Shown: one piece after another, positions 7,266 to 16,752 of the stretch | Layout: each line of letters begins with the position of its first letter | Position numbering within the stretch: the first letter of the stretch is position 1 | Assembly (NCBI GenBank): GCA_902778665.1 | Contig: CACYYN010000008.1 | Location: 1-64,000 of the forward strand | Direction of reading: 5' to 3' | DNA: 64,000 nucleotides | Source: Oscillospiraceae bacterium | GTDB lineage: Bacteria > Bacillota > Clostridia > Oscillospirales > Oscillospiraceae | Position numbers and translations under genes: made by a program | Notes under the pieces: generated by a model | Databases searched by the model: none | The model's input: the letters and a program-made list of their open reading frames with translations, nothing else | Told to the model about the DNA's origin: nothing

Positions 7266-8552
7266 ATGATCAGAATACTGAAATACAGCGAGATACAGCA
7301 GGAAGAACTGACAAAACCGCGTGGAAGCCATGCGGATGTCTCCGGCACGGTTTCTGAAATTCTGGAAACAGTGCGAAGAGAAGGGGATGCTGCTCTTCTT
7401 CGGTATACCGAACGCTTTGACCATGTGCGCCTTGCAGATCTTGCCGTTTCCCGCGAGGAGTATGAAGAAGGGCTTGCCGGAGTGGATCCGGCTTTCCTGG
7501 GTGTGTTGCGGGAAGCTGCAGAGAATATCCGTATTTATCATGAGGAGCAGAGACGAAGAAACATCTTTATCACAAGAGAAAACGGTGTTGTTCTCGGTAA
7601 GATTTTCCGCCCGATTGAGAAGGTCGGCATGTATGTGCCGAACGGAACGGCAGCATACCCATCCACCGTGCTGATGGATCTGATCCCGGCGAGAATTGCC
7701 GGATGTGATGAAATCGTAATGGTCACTCCTCCTGATCGAAGCGGAAAAGTGAATCCGTCTATCCTGGCTGCGGCATCGGTAGCTGGAATTGATAAGATTT
7801 ATAAGGTGGGTGGAGCACAGGCAATCGCTGCTTTGGCCTTCGGCACGGAGAGCATCCCGAAGGTATATAAAATTGTAGGACCCGGAAATGCTTATGTGGC
7901 TGAAGCCAAGAAGCAGGTGCATGGCGTTGTTTCTACCGATACGGTGGCAGGCCCCAGCGAGGTGCTGATCATAGCAGACGGAAAGAACAATCCGAAAATT
8001 CTGGCAGCTGATATGCTGGCGCAGGCAGAGCATGACCCGGATGCCTCTGCCATGCTTGTAACGGGGAATGAAGATCTTGCAAAGGCCGTTCAGGCAGAGT
8101 TGGAACGCCAAGTTGCAATTTTGCCCAGGCGGGAGATCGCATCCGCATCTCTGGAGAATAACGGCATGATCATCCTGACCGACGGAAAGATGGAAACAGC
8201 TCTCGAAATTGCCAATCTTATCGCCCCGGAGCATCTGGAAGTATGTGCGGATGAACCGATGCAGTATCTGCCCTATATTCGCAATGCAGGCTCTATTTTC
8301 CTTGGCAGATTCAGTCCGGAGCCTTTGGGGGATTATATGGCCGGGCCGAATCACACACTTCCCACCGGAGGTTCAGCAAAGTTCAGCTCTCCTCTTTCCG
8401 TGGATGACTTCGTCACAGCGTCACAGTTCACCTGTTATACAGAGGAGGCGTTGCGGAAAATTGCACCGTCAATTGTTCGATTTGCCGGGGAGGAGGATCT
8501 GATCGGTCATGCCCGCAGCATCCTGTCCCGTTTTGAGGAGGAAAGGCTATGA
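7266..8552 (+). CDS. hisD: Histidinol dehydrogenase
   Basis: 428 residues, the usual length. Family blocks include EKVGMYVPNGTAAYPSTVLM, KVGGAQAIAALAFGT, the VAGPSEVLIIAD loop, and AEHDPDASAM with the zinc-ligand histidine; APEHLEV and GPNHTLPTGGSAKFSSPL lie late in the protein. It oxidises L-histidinol to L-histidine in two NAD-dependent steps. ATG 7266 follows GGGAGGGTAAG, 14 bases after hisG, and the gene overlaps hisC by 4 bases. Confidence 0.97.
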   Translation: MIRILKYSEIQQEELTKPRGSHADVSGTVSEILETVRREGDAALLRYTERFDHVRLADLAVSREEYEEGLAGVDPAFLGVLREAAENIRIYHEEQRRRNIFITRENGVVLGKIFRPIEKVGMYVPNGTAAYPSTVLMDLIPARIAGCDEIVMVTPPDRSGKVNPSILAAASVAGIDKIYKVGGAQAIAALAFGTESIPKVYKIVGPGNAYVAEAKKQVHGVVSTDTVAGPSEVLIIADGKNNPKILAADMLAQAEHDPDASAMLVTGNEDLAKAVQAELERQVAILPRREIASASLENNGMIILTDGKMETALEIANLIAPEHLEVCADEPMQYLPYIRNAGSIFLGRFSPEPLGDYMAGPNHTLPTGGSAKFSSPLSVDDFVTASQFTCYTEEALRKIAPSIVRFAGEEDLIGHARSILSRFEEERL

Positions 8553-9610
8553 GCCAATTTTTCTCTTCCCGTTACAGGGATCTGACACCCTATACACCAG
8601 GGGAACAGCCCCAGGAACGACGTTATATTAAGCTCAATACCAATGAATCTCCGTTTCCGCCGTCTCCGGGCGTCCTGAAAGCCGTTTATGAGGAGGCACA
8701 GCGTCTCCAGCTTTACTCTGATCCGGAGAGCCGGAAATTGAGAAAAGCTCTGGCAGAGTATTTCGGCATGAAGCCGGAACAGTTTCTGGCGGGGAACGGG
8801 TCAGATGAACTGCTGAATTTTGCCTTTATGGCGTTCTGCGATGAGGAGCATCCGGCATTTTTCCCGGATATCACCTATGGTTTTTATCCTGTGTATGCGC
8901 AGCTGAACCATATTCCCTACAGGGAAATTCCCCTTCGGGAGGACCTGACATTCTGCCTTGATGATGTGCAGGAGAAGGGAATGATTGTCCTTGCCAACCC
9001 CAATGCACCGACGGGACTGGCAAAATCGCCGGATGAAATAGAAGCTCTGCTTCAGAAGCGGCCGGATGACCTGCTGGTGGTGGATGAAGCCTATGTGGAC
9101 TTTGGGGCTGAGAGTGTTATGCCCCTGATAGACAGATATGATAATCTGCTCGTGATCCAGACGTTTTCCAAGTCCAGATCTATGGCAGGAGCCCGACTCG
9201 GGTTCGCAGCCGGGTCTGCAGAGCTGATATGTGATCTCAACACGCTGAAATACTCCACAAATCCCTATAACGTCAACCGAATGACGGAGGCAGCCGGGGT
9301 TGCTGCATTGCAGGAAGATGCTTATTACAAAGAGAATGCAAAGCAGATTATTCAAAACCGTCAGTTTACGGCAGAGGCGCTTCGGTCAATGGGATTTGAA
9401 ATACCGGAGTCAAAGGCAAACTTCCTGTTTGCCCGTTCTTCAAAGATAGACGGCGGGACATTGTACCGTGCCCTGAAGGAGCGAGGAATTCTGGTTCGGC
9501 ATTTTAACAAGCCGCGTATTTCAGATTATGTGCGCATCACCATCGGGACAAGGGAAGAAATGCAAATCTTGCTGCAGGAAACCAAAGCAATACTGGAGGA
9601 TCAGATATGA
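8549..9610 (+). CDS. hisC: Histidinol-phosphate aminotransferase
   Basis: 353 residues, fold-type I PLP enzyme. KLNTNESPFPPSPGVL opens the substrate-binding region, NPNAPTGLAKS and VVDEAYVDF are the cofactor-binding motifs, and FSKSRSMAGARLGFA (about residues 209-223) holds the lysine that forms the Schiff base. It converts imidazole-acetol phosphate to histidinol phosphate with glutamate. It overlaps both hisD and hisB by ATGA. Confidence 0.97.
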   Translation: MSQFFSSRYRDLTPYTPGEQPQERRYIKLNTNESPFPPSPGVLKAVYEEAQRLQLYSDPESRKLRKALAEYFGMKPEQFLAGNGSDELLNFAFMAFCDEEHPAFFPDITYGFYPVYAQLNHIPYREIPLREDLTFCLDDVQEKGMIVLANPNAPTGLAKSPDEIEALLQKRPDDLLVVDEAYVDFGAESVMPLIDRYDNLLVIQTFSKSRSMAGARLGFAAGSAELICDLNTLKYSTNPYNVNRMTEAAGVAALQEDAYYKENAKQIIQNRQFTAEALRSMGFEIPESKANFLFARSSKIDGGTLYRALKERGILVRHFNKPRISDYVRITIGTREEMQILLQETKAILEDQI

Positions 9611-10182
9611 TAGAACGCAGCACCAATGAAACAAGCATTTCACTTTCCCTGGAACTCCACGGGAAAGGCAGAGCAGAAATCGACACGGGATGCGGTTTCT
9701 TAAACCACATGCTCACTCTTTTTGCGCGGCACGGCAGTTTTGATCTCTCCGTCTGCTGCAAAGGCGATATCGATGTGGATTATCATCACACTACAGAGGA
9801 CATCGGGATTTGCCTCGGGCAGGCATTCCGTGATAAAATGGGAGATAAGCGTGGTATTACGCGCTACGGCAGCATCGTCCTGCCGATGGATGAGGCGCTC
9901 GTGCTATGTGCGGCAGATCTCTCAGGCAGAGGAGGATTTTACGGGGAGCTCTCCATACCGACGGAAAAAGTCGGGGATTTTGACACAGAGCTCTGCGAGG
10001 AGTTTTTTATCGCATTTGCACGCGAGGCGGGGATTACGCTCCATCTGCGTCAGCTGACCGGGAAAAACTCTCACCACATCCTGGAGGCTTGCTTCAAGGC
10101 CGTTGCCCGCAGCCTGAAAATGGCTCTTTCACCGGACACAGCGAACCCGGATTCTGTGCCGAGCACAAAAGGAGTGCTGTGA
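9607..10182 (+). CDS. hisB: Imidazoleglycerol-phosphate dehydratase, monofunctional
   Basis: 191 residues, so only the dehydratase and not the fused phosphatase seen in enterobacteria. Metal-ligand motifs are GCGFLNHMLTLFARH, DYHHTTEDIGI and GKNSHHILEACFKA. It dehydrates imidazole-glycerol phosphate to imidazole-acetol phosphate. Because the phosphatase half is absent, the PHP protein at the end of the operon must supply histidinol phosphatase. Confidence 0.97.
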   Translation: MIERSTNETSISLSLELHGKGRAEIDTGCGFLNHMLTLFARHGSFDLSVCCKGDIDVDYHHTTEDIGICLGQAFRDKMGDKRGITRYGSIVLPMDEALVLCAADLSGRGGFYGELSIPTEKVGDFDTELCEEFFIAFAREAGITLHLRQLTGKNSHHILEACFKAVARSLKMALSPDTANPDSVPSTKGVL

Positions 10183-10796
10183 TGATAGCAGTTGTTGATT
10201 ACGGAGTCGGAAATCTGTTTTCTCTCCAATCGTCCCTGAAAAGTCTCAGGCAGGAAGCTGTTGTAACATCGGATCCGGGAATGATCCGCTCTGCTGAAAG
10301 AATCATTCTTCCGGGCGTCGGAGCTTTCGGTGATGCTGCGGAAAAACTTCAGCTGACCGGGCTGGACCGGATTGTTCTGGAGCAGGCGGAGAAAGGCAAG
10401 CCGTTACTGGGCATCTGCCTTGGGATGCAGATGCTTTTTGAAAAAAGCTATGAATTCGGAGAACACAGGGGCCTTGGGCTCCTGCGTGGAAGCGTAATCC
10501 CTATGAAGGGGACGATCCCGGAGGGATTGAAGATTCCTCAGATGGGTTGGAATTCTCTGATGATCAAGCGAAACCACCCCCTCCTTCAATACGTGAAGGA
10601 AGGGGACTGCGTCTATTTTGTTCATTCGTATTATGCCACTGACTGTGAGGAGAGCCTGCTGGCTGCCTGTGAGTACGGAAAGGAACTTGCTGCGGCGGTT
10701 GCTTTTGAAAATGTGATGGGTTGCCAGTTTCATCCGGAGAAAAGCGGCAGGGTCGGGCTTTCCATCCTGAAAGCTTTCTGTGAGGTGCCCGTATGA
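10182..10796 (+). CDS. hisH: Imidazole glycerol phosphate synthase, glutaminase subunit
   Basis: 204 residues, class I glutamine amidotransferase. The nucleophile cysteine is in LLGICLGMQMLFEKS (about residue 80), with the oxyanion region GVGAFGDA before it and the His-Glu pair in CQFHPEKSG near the C-terminus. It gives ammonia to HisF. Its ATG overlaps the hisB stop (TGATG) and it overlaps hisA by 4 bases. Confidence 0.97.
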   Translation: MIAVVDYGVGNLFSLQSSLKSLRQEAVVTSDPGMIRSAERIILPGVGAFGDAAEKLQLTGLDRIVLEQAEKGKPLLGICLGMQMLFEKSYEFGEHRGLGLLRGSVIPMKGTIPEGLKIPQMGWNSLMIKRNHPLLQYVKEGDCVYFVHSYYATDCEESLLAACEYGKELAAAVAFENVMGCQFHPEKSGRVGLSILKAFCEVPV

Positions 10797-11512
10797 TTCT
10801 CTATCCGGCAATTGACCTGTATCAGGGACAGGTTGTCCGCCTGGAAAAGGGCAGATTCGACCGTATGACGGTTTATGACAAAGACCCTGTTGCCCGTGCC
10901 GTACGGATGAAGGACGATGGAGCAACGCACCTGCATCTGGTGGATTTGGAAGGAGCACGCACCGGCAGCACGGCAAATCTCCCGGTGATCAGACAGATTG
11001 TCGCCGAGACCGGCCTGTTTCTGGAAGTGGGAGGCGGCATTCGCGACAGAGATACCATCCGCCGATATCTGGATCTCGGCGTCAGCCGTATCATTCTCGG
11101 TACGGCAGCTGTAGAAAACGAGGAGCTTTTATGCTCTTCCCTGGAGGAATTCGGAACAGCTGTAGCTGTCGGGGTGGATCTGGCAGACGGAATGGTGGCA
11201 ATTCGCGGTTGGGAAGAAAAAAGCAAATGGACGGCGGATGATTTTTTCCTGCATCTGATGAAGCTCGGCGTCAGGACGGTCATCTGCACCGATATCTCCC
11301 GTGACGGAATGCTCGGGGGAAGCAACCATGCCCTGTATGAGAAACTGATTTCTCAGTTTTCAATGGATCTGATAGCATCGGGAGGGGTAGCAAGCCTTGA
11401 GGATTTGCGAGGGCTCAGAGAACTGGGTATGGCCGGCGCAATTCTCGGACGGGCTTATTACAGCGGAGCAGTATCCATACCGGATGCACTGAAGGAGGCC
11501 GAAGCATGCTGA
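10793..11512 (+). CDS. hisA: ProFAR isomerase HisA
   Basis: 239 residues, TIM barrel. The N-terminal half starts YPAIDLYQGQVVRLEKG with the first catalytic aspartate; GGGIRDRDTIRRYLDLGVSR and CTDISRDGMLGGSN supply the two phosphate-binding regions and the second aspartate. It isomerises N'-5'-phosphoribosyl-formimino-AICAR-P. It overlaps hisF by 7 bases. Confidence 0.97.
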   Translation: MILYPAIDLYQGQVVRLEKGRFDRMTVYDKDPVARAVRMKDDGATHLHLVDLEGARTGSTANLPVIRQIVAETGLFLEVGGGIRDRDTIRRYLDLGVSRIILGTAAVENEELLCSSLEEFGTAVAVGVDLADGMVAIRGWEEKSKWTADDFFLHLMKLGVRTVICTDISRDGMLGGSNHALYEKLISQFSMDLIASGGVASLEDLRGLRELGMAGAILGRAYYSGAVSIPDALKEAEAC

Positions 11513-12264
11513 AGAAAAGGATTATCCCCTGCCTTGATGTCCGTAACGGGCGGGTGGTCAAAGGTGTTAACTTTGAGGGACTGAATGATGTCTCTGATCC
11601 GGTGGAGCTTGCCGCCTTCTATTCCGAAGACGGTGCAGATGAACTGGTGTTTTATGACATCACTGCAACGGTGGAAGGCCGACGCCTTTTCACAGACTGC
11701 CTGCGGGCTGTGGCGGAGCAGATTTTCATCCCGCTTACGGTAGGCGGAGGGATCAATTCCATAGAGGATTTTGACCGTGTGTTGAAATGCGGGGCGGATA
11801 AAGTCAGCGTCAACTCGGGGGCGTTGCGCAATCCCGAGCTGATCAGAGAGGCTGCAAATAAATACGGCAGCCAGTGCGTGGTCCTATCGGCGGATGTGAA
11901 ACGGGTTGACGGAGAATTCCGGGTATTCTCCCACGGAGGGAGACAGGACACCGGCCTGGAAGCGATGGAATGGATACGAAAGGGCGTTGCCTTAGGAGCA
12001 GGAGAAGTTGTGCTCAATTCCATTGATACCGACGGAGTAAAAAAGGGCTTTGATCTTGAAATGCTGCAGGCACTGAATGTGGATGTGCCGATTGTGGCAT
12101 CAGGCGGCGCAGGAGGAATAGAGGACTTTGTGGAGCTTTTTCGGGAAGTACCCGGGGTGGATGCAGGGCTTGCCGCCTCTATTTTCCACTATAGGGAAGT
12201 GCGGATCCCGGAGCTGAAGAGGATTCTTGAAGAGAACGGAATCCCGGTCAGGAGGATAGAATGA
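11506..12264 (+). CDS. hisF: Imidazole glycerol phosphate synthase, cyclase subunit
   Basis: 252 residues, TIM barrel homologous to HisA. Catalytic aspartates are in [20 protein letters not shown] and in [28 protein letters not shown] and [11 protein letters not shown] are the phosphate loops. It forms the active complex with HisH and makes imidazole-glycerol phosphate plus AICAR. It overlaps hisIE by 4 bases. Confidence 0.98.
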   Translation: MLKKRIIPCLDVRNGRVVKGVNFEGLNDVSDPVELAAFYSEDGADELVFYDITATVEGRRLFTDCLRAVAEQIFIPLTVGGGINSIEDFDRVLKCGADKVSVNSGALRNPELIREAANKYGSQCVVLSADVKRVDGEFRVFSHGGRQDTGLEAMEWIRKGVALGAGEVVLNSIDTDGVKKGFDLEMLQALNVDVPIVASGGAGGIEDFVELFREVPGVDAGLAASIFHYREVRIPELKRILEENGIPVRRIE

Positions 12265-12911
12265 TTGATTGCAATGAACTGAAATTTGACAGCAACGGAT
12301 TGATCCCCGCTGTTGTAACCGATGCTGATACCGGAGAAGTGCTGACGTTGGCTTATATGAACAAAGAGAGCCTGGCAATTTCTCTGGAGAAGAAGCTGAC
12401 CTGCTTCTGGAGCCGGTCCCGACAGGAGCTGTGGCTGAAGGGGGAAACCAGCGGACATTATCAGCATATTGTCTCCATCACGGCAGACTGCGACCGGGAC
12501 GCTTTGCTAATAAAAGTACATAAAGACGGTCCGGCCTGTCATCTCGGTACGGATTCCTGCTTCTCCTATCCTGTTGTGAAAAATGAGGAAGAGAAGTCGC
12601 CTTTTACGCTGGACAGCCTTTATGATCTCCTTCTCTCCAGAAAGAGGGAGCTGCCGGAGGGATCTTACACCAGTTATCTTTTCCAGAAAGGAATCGACAA
12701 AATCCTGAAAAAGGTAGGGGAAGAGTGCACGGAGGTAATTATCGCCGGAAAAGGCGGAGATCGGGCCGAAACAATCTATGAAACGGCAGATCTTGCCTAT
12801 CATGTGCTGGTGATGATGGCGGAGCTCGGCATCACACCGGATGAAATCCGAACGGAGCTTGCCTCCAGGCATATTATTGACCATAAGGTAAAACAGGAGA
12901 AAATGGTCTGA
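12261..12911 (+). CDS. hisIE: Bifunctional PR-AMP cyclohydrolase / PR-ATP pyrophosphohydrolase
   Basis: 216 residues with two fused domains. HisI covers about residues 1-115 with [30 protein letters not shown] and the cysteines of CHLGTDSC that bind zinc. HisE covers about 120-216 with [20 protein letters not shown] and the acidic [13 protein letters not shown] helix. It carries out the second and third pathway steps. It overlaps the PHP gene by one base (TGATG). Confidence 0.97.
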   Translation: MIDCNELKFDSNGLIPAVVTDADTGEVLTLAYMNKESLAISLEKKLTCFWSRSRQELWLKGETSGHYQHIVSITADCDRDALLIKVHKDGPACHLGTDSCFSYPVVKNEEEKSPFTLDSLYDLLLSRKRELPEGSYTSYLFQKGIDKILKKVGEECTEVIIAGKGGDRAETIYETADLAYHVLVMMAELGITPDEIRTELASRHIIDHKVKQEKMV

Positions 12912-13669
12912 TGGAGTCCAATTACCATACGCATTCAACCTTCTGTGACGGAGCGGACAGCCCGGAAGAGCTGGTGATCGAGGCGATCCGCCTCGGCTGC
13001 CCGGAGATCGGATTCTCCGGGCACTCCTATCTGAAGGAGGATTCCGGCTGCATGAGCATAGAGGGGACAAAGGCATACTGCACCGAGATCCGCCGTCTGC
13101 AGGCAGTGTACAGAGATCGCATTGCCGTTCGCCTCGGCATTGAACACGATATTTTTTCAGATGTAGATCGCGAACGGTTCGACTACAGTATCGGGGCGGT
13201 TCACTATGTGGAGAAAAACGGAATAAAGTATTCTGTGGATGAGAGCAGAGAACTGTTTCTTTCTCTGGTTCAGAGTATTTATGCAGGTGATTATTATTCT
13301 CTCGCAGAGGACTATTTTGCACTGGAAGGCGAAGTTTATAACCGAACCGGCTGTAATATCATTGCGCATTTTGATCTGATCACCAAATATAATGAGGGGA
13401 ACTGTTTCTTTGACACCGGGCATCCCCGTTATAGGAAGGCGGCAGAAGATGCTTTGGAAAAGCTGATAGTATCTCCCTGCCTGCTGGAGGTCAACACCGG
13501 GGCAATGGCGAAAGGATACCGCACACAGCCCTATCCGGAAAAGTGGGTGATTGACAGATGGCTCTCTGCCGGAAAAGAACTGATCTTTTCCTCCGACTGC
13601 CATAAAAAGGGAAATCTTCTCTACGGTTTTTCCCGTTTCCGTGACATTCCCCACAGAGAAAGGCTCTGA
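12911..13669 (+). CDS. hisJ: Histidinol-phosphatase, PHP family
   Basis: 252 residues of the PHP metal-dependent phosphoesterase type. Metal ligands fall in NYHTHSTFCDGADSPEEL, SGHSY, LGIEHDIF, IIAHFDL, EVNTG and SSDCHKKGNL. It removes phosphate from L-histidinol phosphate, the one pathway activity missing from the monofunctional HisB. Placement as the last, overlapping gene of the his operon makes this function very likely; the family is also called HisK in some genomes. Confidence 0.93.
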   Translation: MESNYHTHSTFCDGADSPEELVIEAIRLGCPEIGFSGHSYLKEDSGCMSIEGTKAYCTEIRRLQAVYRDRIAVRLGIEHDIFSDVDRERFDYSIGAVHYVEKNGIKYSVDESRELFLSLVQSIYAGDYYSLAEDYFALEGEVYNRTGCNIIAHFDLITKYNEGNCFFDTGHPRYRKAAEDALEKLIVSPCLLEVNTGAMAKGYRTQPYPEKWVIDRWLSAGKELIFSSDCHKKGNLLYGFSRFRDIPHRERL

Positions 13670-13682
13670 CAGAAATTTTCAT

Positions 13683-14414
13683 ATGGACAATATTGATCTG
13701 ATACCAAAAAAATACCACTGCCTGAGCGGCAGCGGATTGAAAATAATAGCAGTAATCACAATGCTGATCGACCATATCGGAGCAGCTTTTCCCAGATATA
13801 CAGCCTCTGTGATACTTCACATCGGCAGCAAAAGGCTGATGCTCTATACGGTGATGCGTTTTATCGGCAGGATTTCCTTCCCGATTTTTGCTTTTCTTCT
13901 GGTGGAGGGCTTTCTGCATACCCGTGACCGAAAAAGGTACGGTATTCGGCTCTTTGTGTTTGCATTGCTGTCAGAGCTGCCCTGGAACTATCTGCACGCC
14001 GGAACCTGGCAGTATGCAGGCCAGAATGTGTTCTTTACCCTGGTGTTTGGATATTTCGGCCTCTGTCTTCTGGAACAGATCACGGAAGACAGGGGTGAGC
14101 GGTGGCAGGAGATTGCCTTGCTTCTGGGGTTGCTGATTGCTACCGTTATTTTTCAGGCGGATTACGGCTGCAGCGGGTTTGGCTTCATTCTGATGCTGTA
14201 TCTGCTGAGACAGCAACCTCTTTTCCGTGCGGTAGTTGGAGCGTGCTTCCTTTCCAGCCGCTGGCAGGCAGGGCTTGCTTTTTTGCCCATCGGGCTGTAT
14301 AACGGCAAACGAGGGTTTATCAGAGGCAGAATAGCATCCATGTTGTTCTATGCCATCTACCCCGTCCATATGCTGATCCTGTACTGGATCAAGAAACAGA
14401 CAGTCGGGTTTTAA
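13683..14414 (+). CDS. TraX-family membrane protein
   Basis: 243 residues with seven or eight hydrophobic helices. TraX features: SGLKIIAVITMLIDHIGAAF at the start, RFIGRISFPIFAFLLVEGF, RLFVFALLSELPWN and the C-terminal YPVHMLILYWI. In F-type plasmids TraX acetylates pilin, but chromosomal homologues in Bacillota are common and probably acylate cell-surface components. ATG 13683 is 13 bases after the his operon with no good ribosome binding site, so the exact start is less sure. A terminator follows. Confidence 0.87.
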   Translation: MDNIDLIPKKYHCLSGSGLKIIAVITMLIDHIGAAFPRYTASVILHIGSKRLMLYTVMRFIGRISFPIFAFLLVEGFLHTRDRKRYGIRLFVFALLSELPWNYLHAGTWQYAGQNVFFTLVFGYFGLCLLEQITEDRGERWQEIALLLGLLIATVIFQADYGCSGFGFILMLYLLRQQPLFRAVVGACFLSSRWQAGLAFLPIGLYNGKRGFIRGRIASMLFYAIYPVHMLILYWIKKQTVGF

Positions 14415-14421
14415 AGAGAAC

Positions 14422-14461
14422 GCCGGCAGTTCTCAATGTCTGGGAACTGTCGGCTTTTTTT
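14422..14461 (+). terminator. Intrinsic terminator after traX-like gene
   Basis: GCCGGCAGTTCTC pairs with GGGAACTGTCGGC around AATGTCT and is followed by seven T. It ends the his-traX direction and abuts the convergent glycosyltransferase gene. Confidence 0.85.
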
Positions 14462-15471
14462 CAGTTGAACTTTACGATGCGGTGAGCGAGGTTATAGAAA
14501 AAGCTGACAAATGCGGCACCTTTCTGGCCAGGCATACAGATCAGCCGCAAGGGAGACTTCTCGCGAAAGTAATCCGCCCATTTGGCATCAAAGGCTCTGC
14601 AGTTTTCCCACATCTGATCAATGTCGCGGTCTGCCTGCTCTGTGCGATTGAGGCGGGTGAAGAGAATGGCAATCCCGAACATAATGAACATCTCGTGCCG
14701 GAGATAGGCACGTTTCCGTTTGTCCAGAATATCATCCAGATGAAAAGCGGTAAAGCACAGCTCTGTCGCCTTGATCTGGTGGGGATAACGCCGCATCATC
14801 ACATCCTTCTGAACGGACTGCCCTTCACGGCCAATGGTATACAGGTAAAGATCAGCGTTCATATAATACAGGCGGTGGACATTCTGAAGATTGCCGTAGA
14901 CCATATAATTGTCTTCATAGAAGGTGTGTTTCGGCATTTCAAGTCCGGTTGCCCGCAAAAGCTCCGTGCGGAAGGTGCAGGTGTGGATCATGAGAATCTG
15001 ATCAGCCCGGAAGGGTTTTGTCTCATACCAGAGAAAAATTCTGCCTTCCGGGAAGGCGTTGGAGAAGCGGATAGACCGATCGCCTTTCCCGTCAGAATGG
15101 ACGTAGTGATAATTGGTGACAAAGAGATCGACGCCACCTTCTCTGTCACACTTTTCCAGTGTATCCAGAAAAGGAATTAAATCGGAACTTAACGCATCGT
15201 CGCTGTCAACAGTTTTGAAGTATTTCCCGGTGGCGTGACGGAGACCCTGATTGATACCCTCACCGTGTCCTCCGTTTTCCTGATGGATCACACGGACGAT
15301 GGACGGATATTTTTCTGCATAAGAATCGGCAATAGCGCCGGTGGCGTCCTTTGAGCCGTCATCAATAATGATGATTTCAACACGTTCACCGCCCGGAAGG
15401 ATGCTTTCAATGCAGGCAGCCATGTAATCCTGCGAATTATAGCAGGGAATCGTAACAGTCAGAAGTTTCAT
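14461..15471 (-). CDS. Family 2 glycosyltransferase
   Basis: 336 residues, GT-A fold. LLTVTIPCYNSQDYMAACIE opens the nucleotide-binding domain, IIIIDDGSKDATGAIA follows, and KTVDSDDALSSD holds the DxD-type metal site near residue 94. ATG 15471 has AAAGG upstream; more distant in-frame starts lie inside glf. It lies 16 bases downstream of glf and is probably co-transcribed, so it may transfer galactofuranose or another sugar to a surface glycan (inference). Confidence 0.9.
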   Translation of the reverse strand: MKLLTVTIPCYNSQDYMAACIESILPGGERVEIIIIDDGSKDATGAIADSYAEKYPSIVRVIHQENGGHGEGINQGLRHATGKYFKTVDSDDALSSDLIPFLDTLEKCDREGGVDLFVTNYHYVHSDGKGDRSIRFSNAFPEGRIFLWYETKPFRADQILMIHTCTFRTELLRATGLEMPKHTFYEDNYMVYGNLQNVHRLYYMNADLYLYTIGREGQSVQKDVMMRRYPHQIKATELCFTAFHLDDILDKRKRAYLRHEMFIMFGIAILFTRLNRTEQADRDIDQMWENCRAFDAKWADYFREKSPLRLICMPGQKGAAFVSFFYNLAHRIVKFN

Positions 15472-15487
15472 AACAGACCTTTCAAGT

Positions 15488-16588
15488 TCAGAATAAAAGT
15501 GATTCGGCAAGAGCAAGGGCACGGGCAATTACAACGTCCATGTCGTAGTAGCGGTATTCGCCGAGTCTGCCGCAGAACAGTACATTTCTCTCTTTTTCTG
15601 CGAGAGCACGATAGTTTTCATAGAGAGCGCTATTGGCATCGTCATTGACAGGATAGTAGGGCTCATCTCCGGGCTGCCACTCGGCGCTGTATTCCCTGGA
15701 AATAACGGTTTTGGGCTGTGTGCCGAAAACGAAATGTTTATGTTCTATGATGCGGGTATAGGGGGTTTCACGGTCGGTGTAGTTGATGACAGCGTTGCCC
15801 TGATAGTTCGGGGTGTCAAGAACTTCCGTTTCAAACCGGACACTGCGATATTGCAGAGGTCCGAGGCAGTAATCAAAGTAGCGGTCGATGGGGCCGGTAA
15901 AGAGAACTCTGTCTGCCATTGCGTCCCATTTGGATTTCTCTTCCAGATAGTCGGTGTTTAAGAGAACATCGGCACCGGAGAGAAGCTTCTGCACCAGAGC
16001 GGTGTATCCCTCTGTGGGGATACCCTGGAAGCTGGCATTGAAATAGTTGTTGTCAAATGTGAAGCGGACAGGCAGACGACGGATGATAAAGGCGGGAAGC
16101 TCCGTGCAGGGCCTGCCCCATTGCTTTTCGGTGTATCCCTTCACAAGCTTTTCGTAAATATCCGTTCCTACGAGGGAGATGGCCTGCTCTTCCAGATTTT
16201 GGGGTTCGGTGATGCCTGCAGCCTCTCTCTGCCTGCGAATTTCCGCTTCCGCTTCCTGTGGGGTAATAACACCCCACATCCGATTGAAGGTATACATATT
16301 AAAAGGGAGAGAATAGAGTTCGCCGTGGAAATTAGCCACCGGGGAATTTGTGTAGCGATTGAACTGAGCAAAGCGATTGATATAGTCCCACACGGCCTTG
16401 TCATTGGTATGGAAGATGTGAGCACCGTATTTGTGAACCTGAATGCCCTCTACTTCTTCTGTGTAGATATTTCCGCCGATATGGCTGCGTTTTTCAAGCA
16501 CCAGAACACGTTTTCCGGCGGAGATGGCCCGTTCTGCGAACACAGAGCCGAATAAGCCGGCACCGACGATCAGATAATCATAATGCAT
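15488..16588 (-). CDS. glf: UDP-galactopyranose mutase
   Basis: 366 residues, the normal size. The FAD-binding start YLIVGAGLFGSVFAERAIS and LEKRSHIGGNIYTEE is followed by HKYGAHIFHTND, GYTEKQWGRP, and the late FCGRLGEYRYYDMDVVIARA. It converts UDP-galactopyranose to UDP-galactofuranose for cell-surface polysaccharide. First gene of a minus-strand pair with a glycosyltransferase; it diverges from the tetR-lon genes. Confidence 0.96.
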   Translation of the reverse strand: MHYDYLIVGAGLFGSVFAERAISAGKRVLVLEKRSHIGGNIYTEEVEGIQVHKYGAHIFHTNDKAVWDYINRFAQFNRYTNSPVANFHGELYSLPFNMYTFNRMWGVITPQEAEAEIRRQREAAGITEPQNLEEQAISLVGTDIYEKLVKGYTEKQWGRPCTELPAFIIRRLPVRFTFDNNYFNASFQGIPTEGYTALVQKLLSGADVLLNTDYLEEKSKWDAMADRVLFTGPIDRYFDYCLGPLQYRSVRFETEVLDTPNYQGNAVINYTDRETPYTRIIEHKHFVFGTQPKTVISREYSAEWQPGDEPYYPVNDDANSALYENYRALAEKERNVLFCGRLGEYRYYDMDVVIARALALAESLLF

Positions 16589-16706
16589 AGTCTGTTCTCT
16601 TCTTTACAAAAAATTAATTAACTGTTCACAATTATATGGAAACTGGCGGGAAAGTCAAGCAGAATGTGATAAAACGGAAGTTAACAGAAAAGAAACAAAA
16701 ATGTGG

Positions 16707-16735
16707 TTGACAATAATTGAATGATCATTTATTAT
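16707..16735 (+). promoter_or_regulatory. tetR promoter with an internal operator
   Basis: TTGACA (16707-16712) and TATTAT (16730-16735) are 17 bases apart. The spacer holds TGAATGATCATTTA (16718-16731), a dyad with a perfect AATGATCATT core overlapping the -10 box. This is the layout expected of TetR autorepression. Confidence 0.75.
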
Positions 16736-16752
16736 TGAGCCGGTGAAGTGAT

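Noticed and set aside
7191-8354. Minus-strand frame of 387 codons within hisD
   Set aside because: Shadow of the highly conserved hisD; no promoter or ribosome binding site.
13683-14414. TraX as evidence of a conjugative plasmid
   Set aside because: Chromosomal TraX-like acyltransferases are common in Bacillota and no other transfer gene is nearby.
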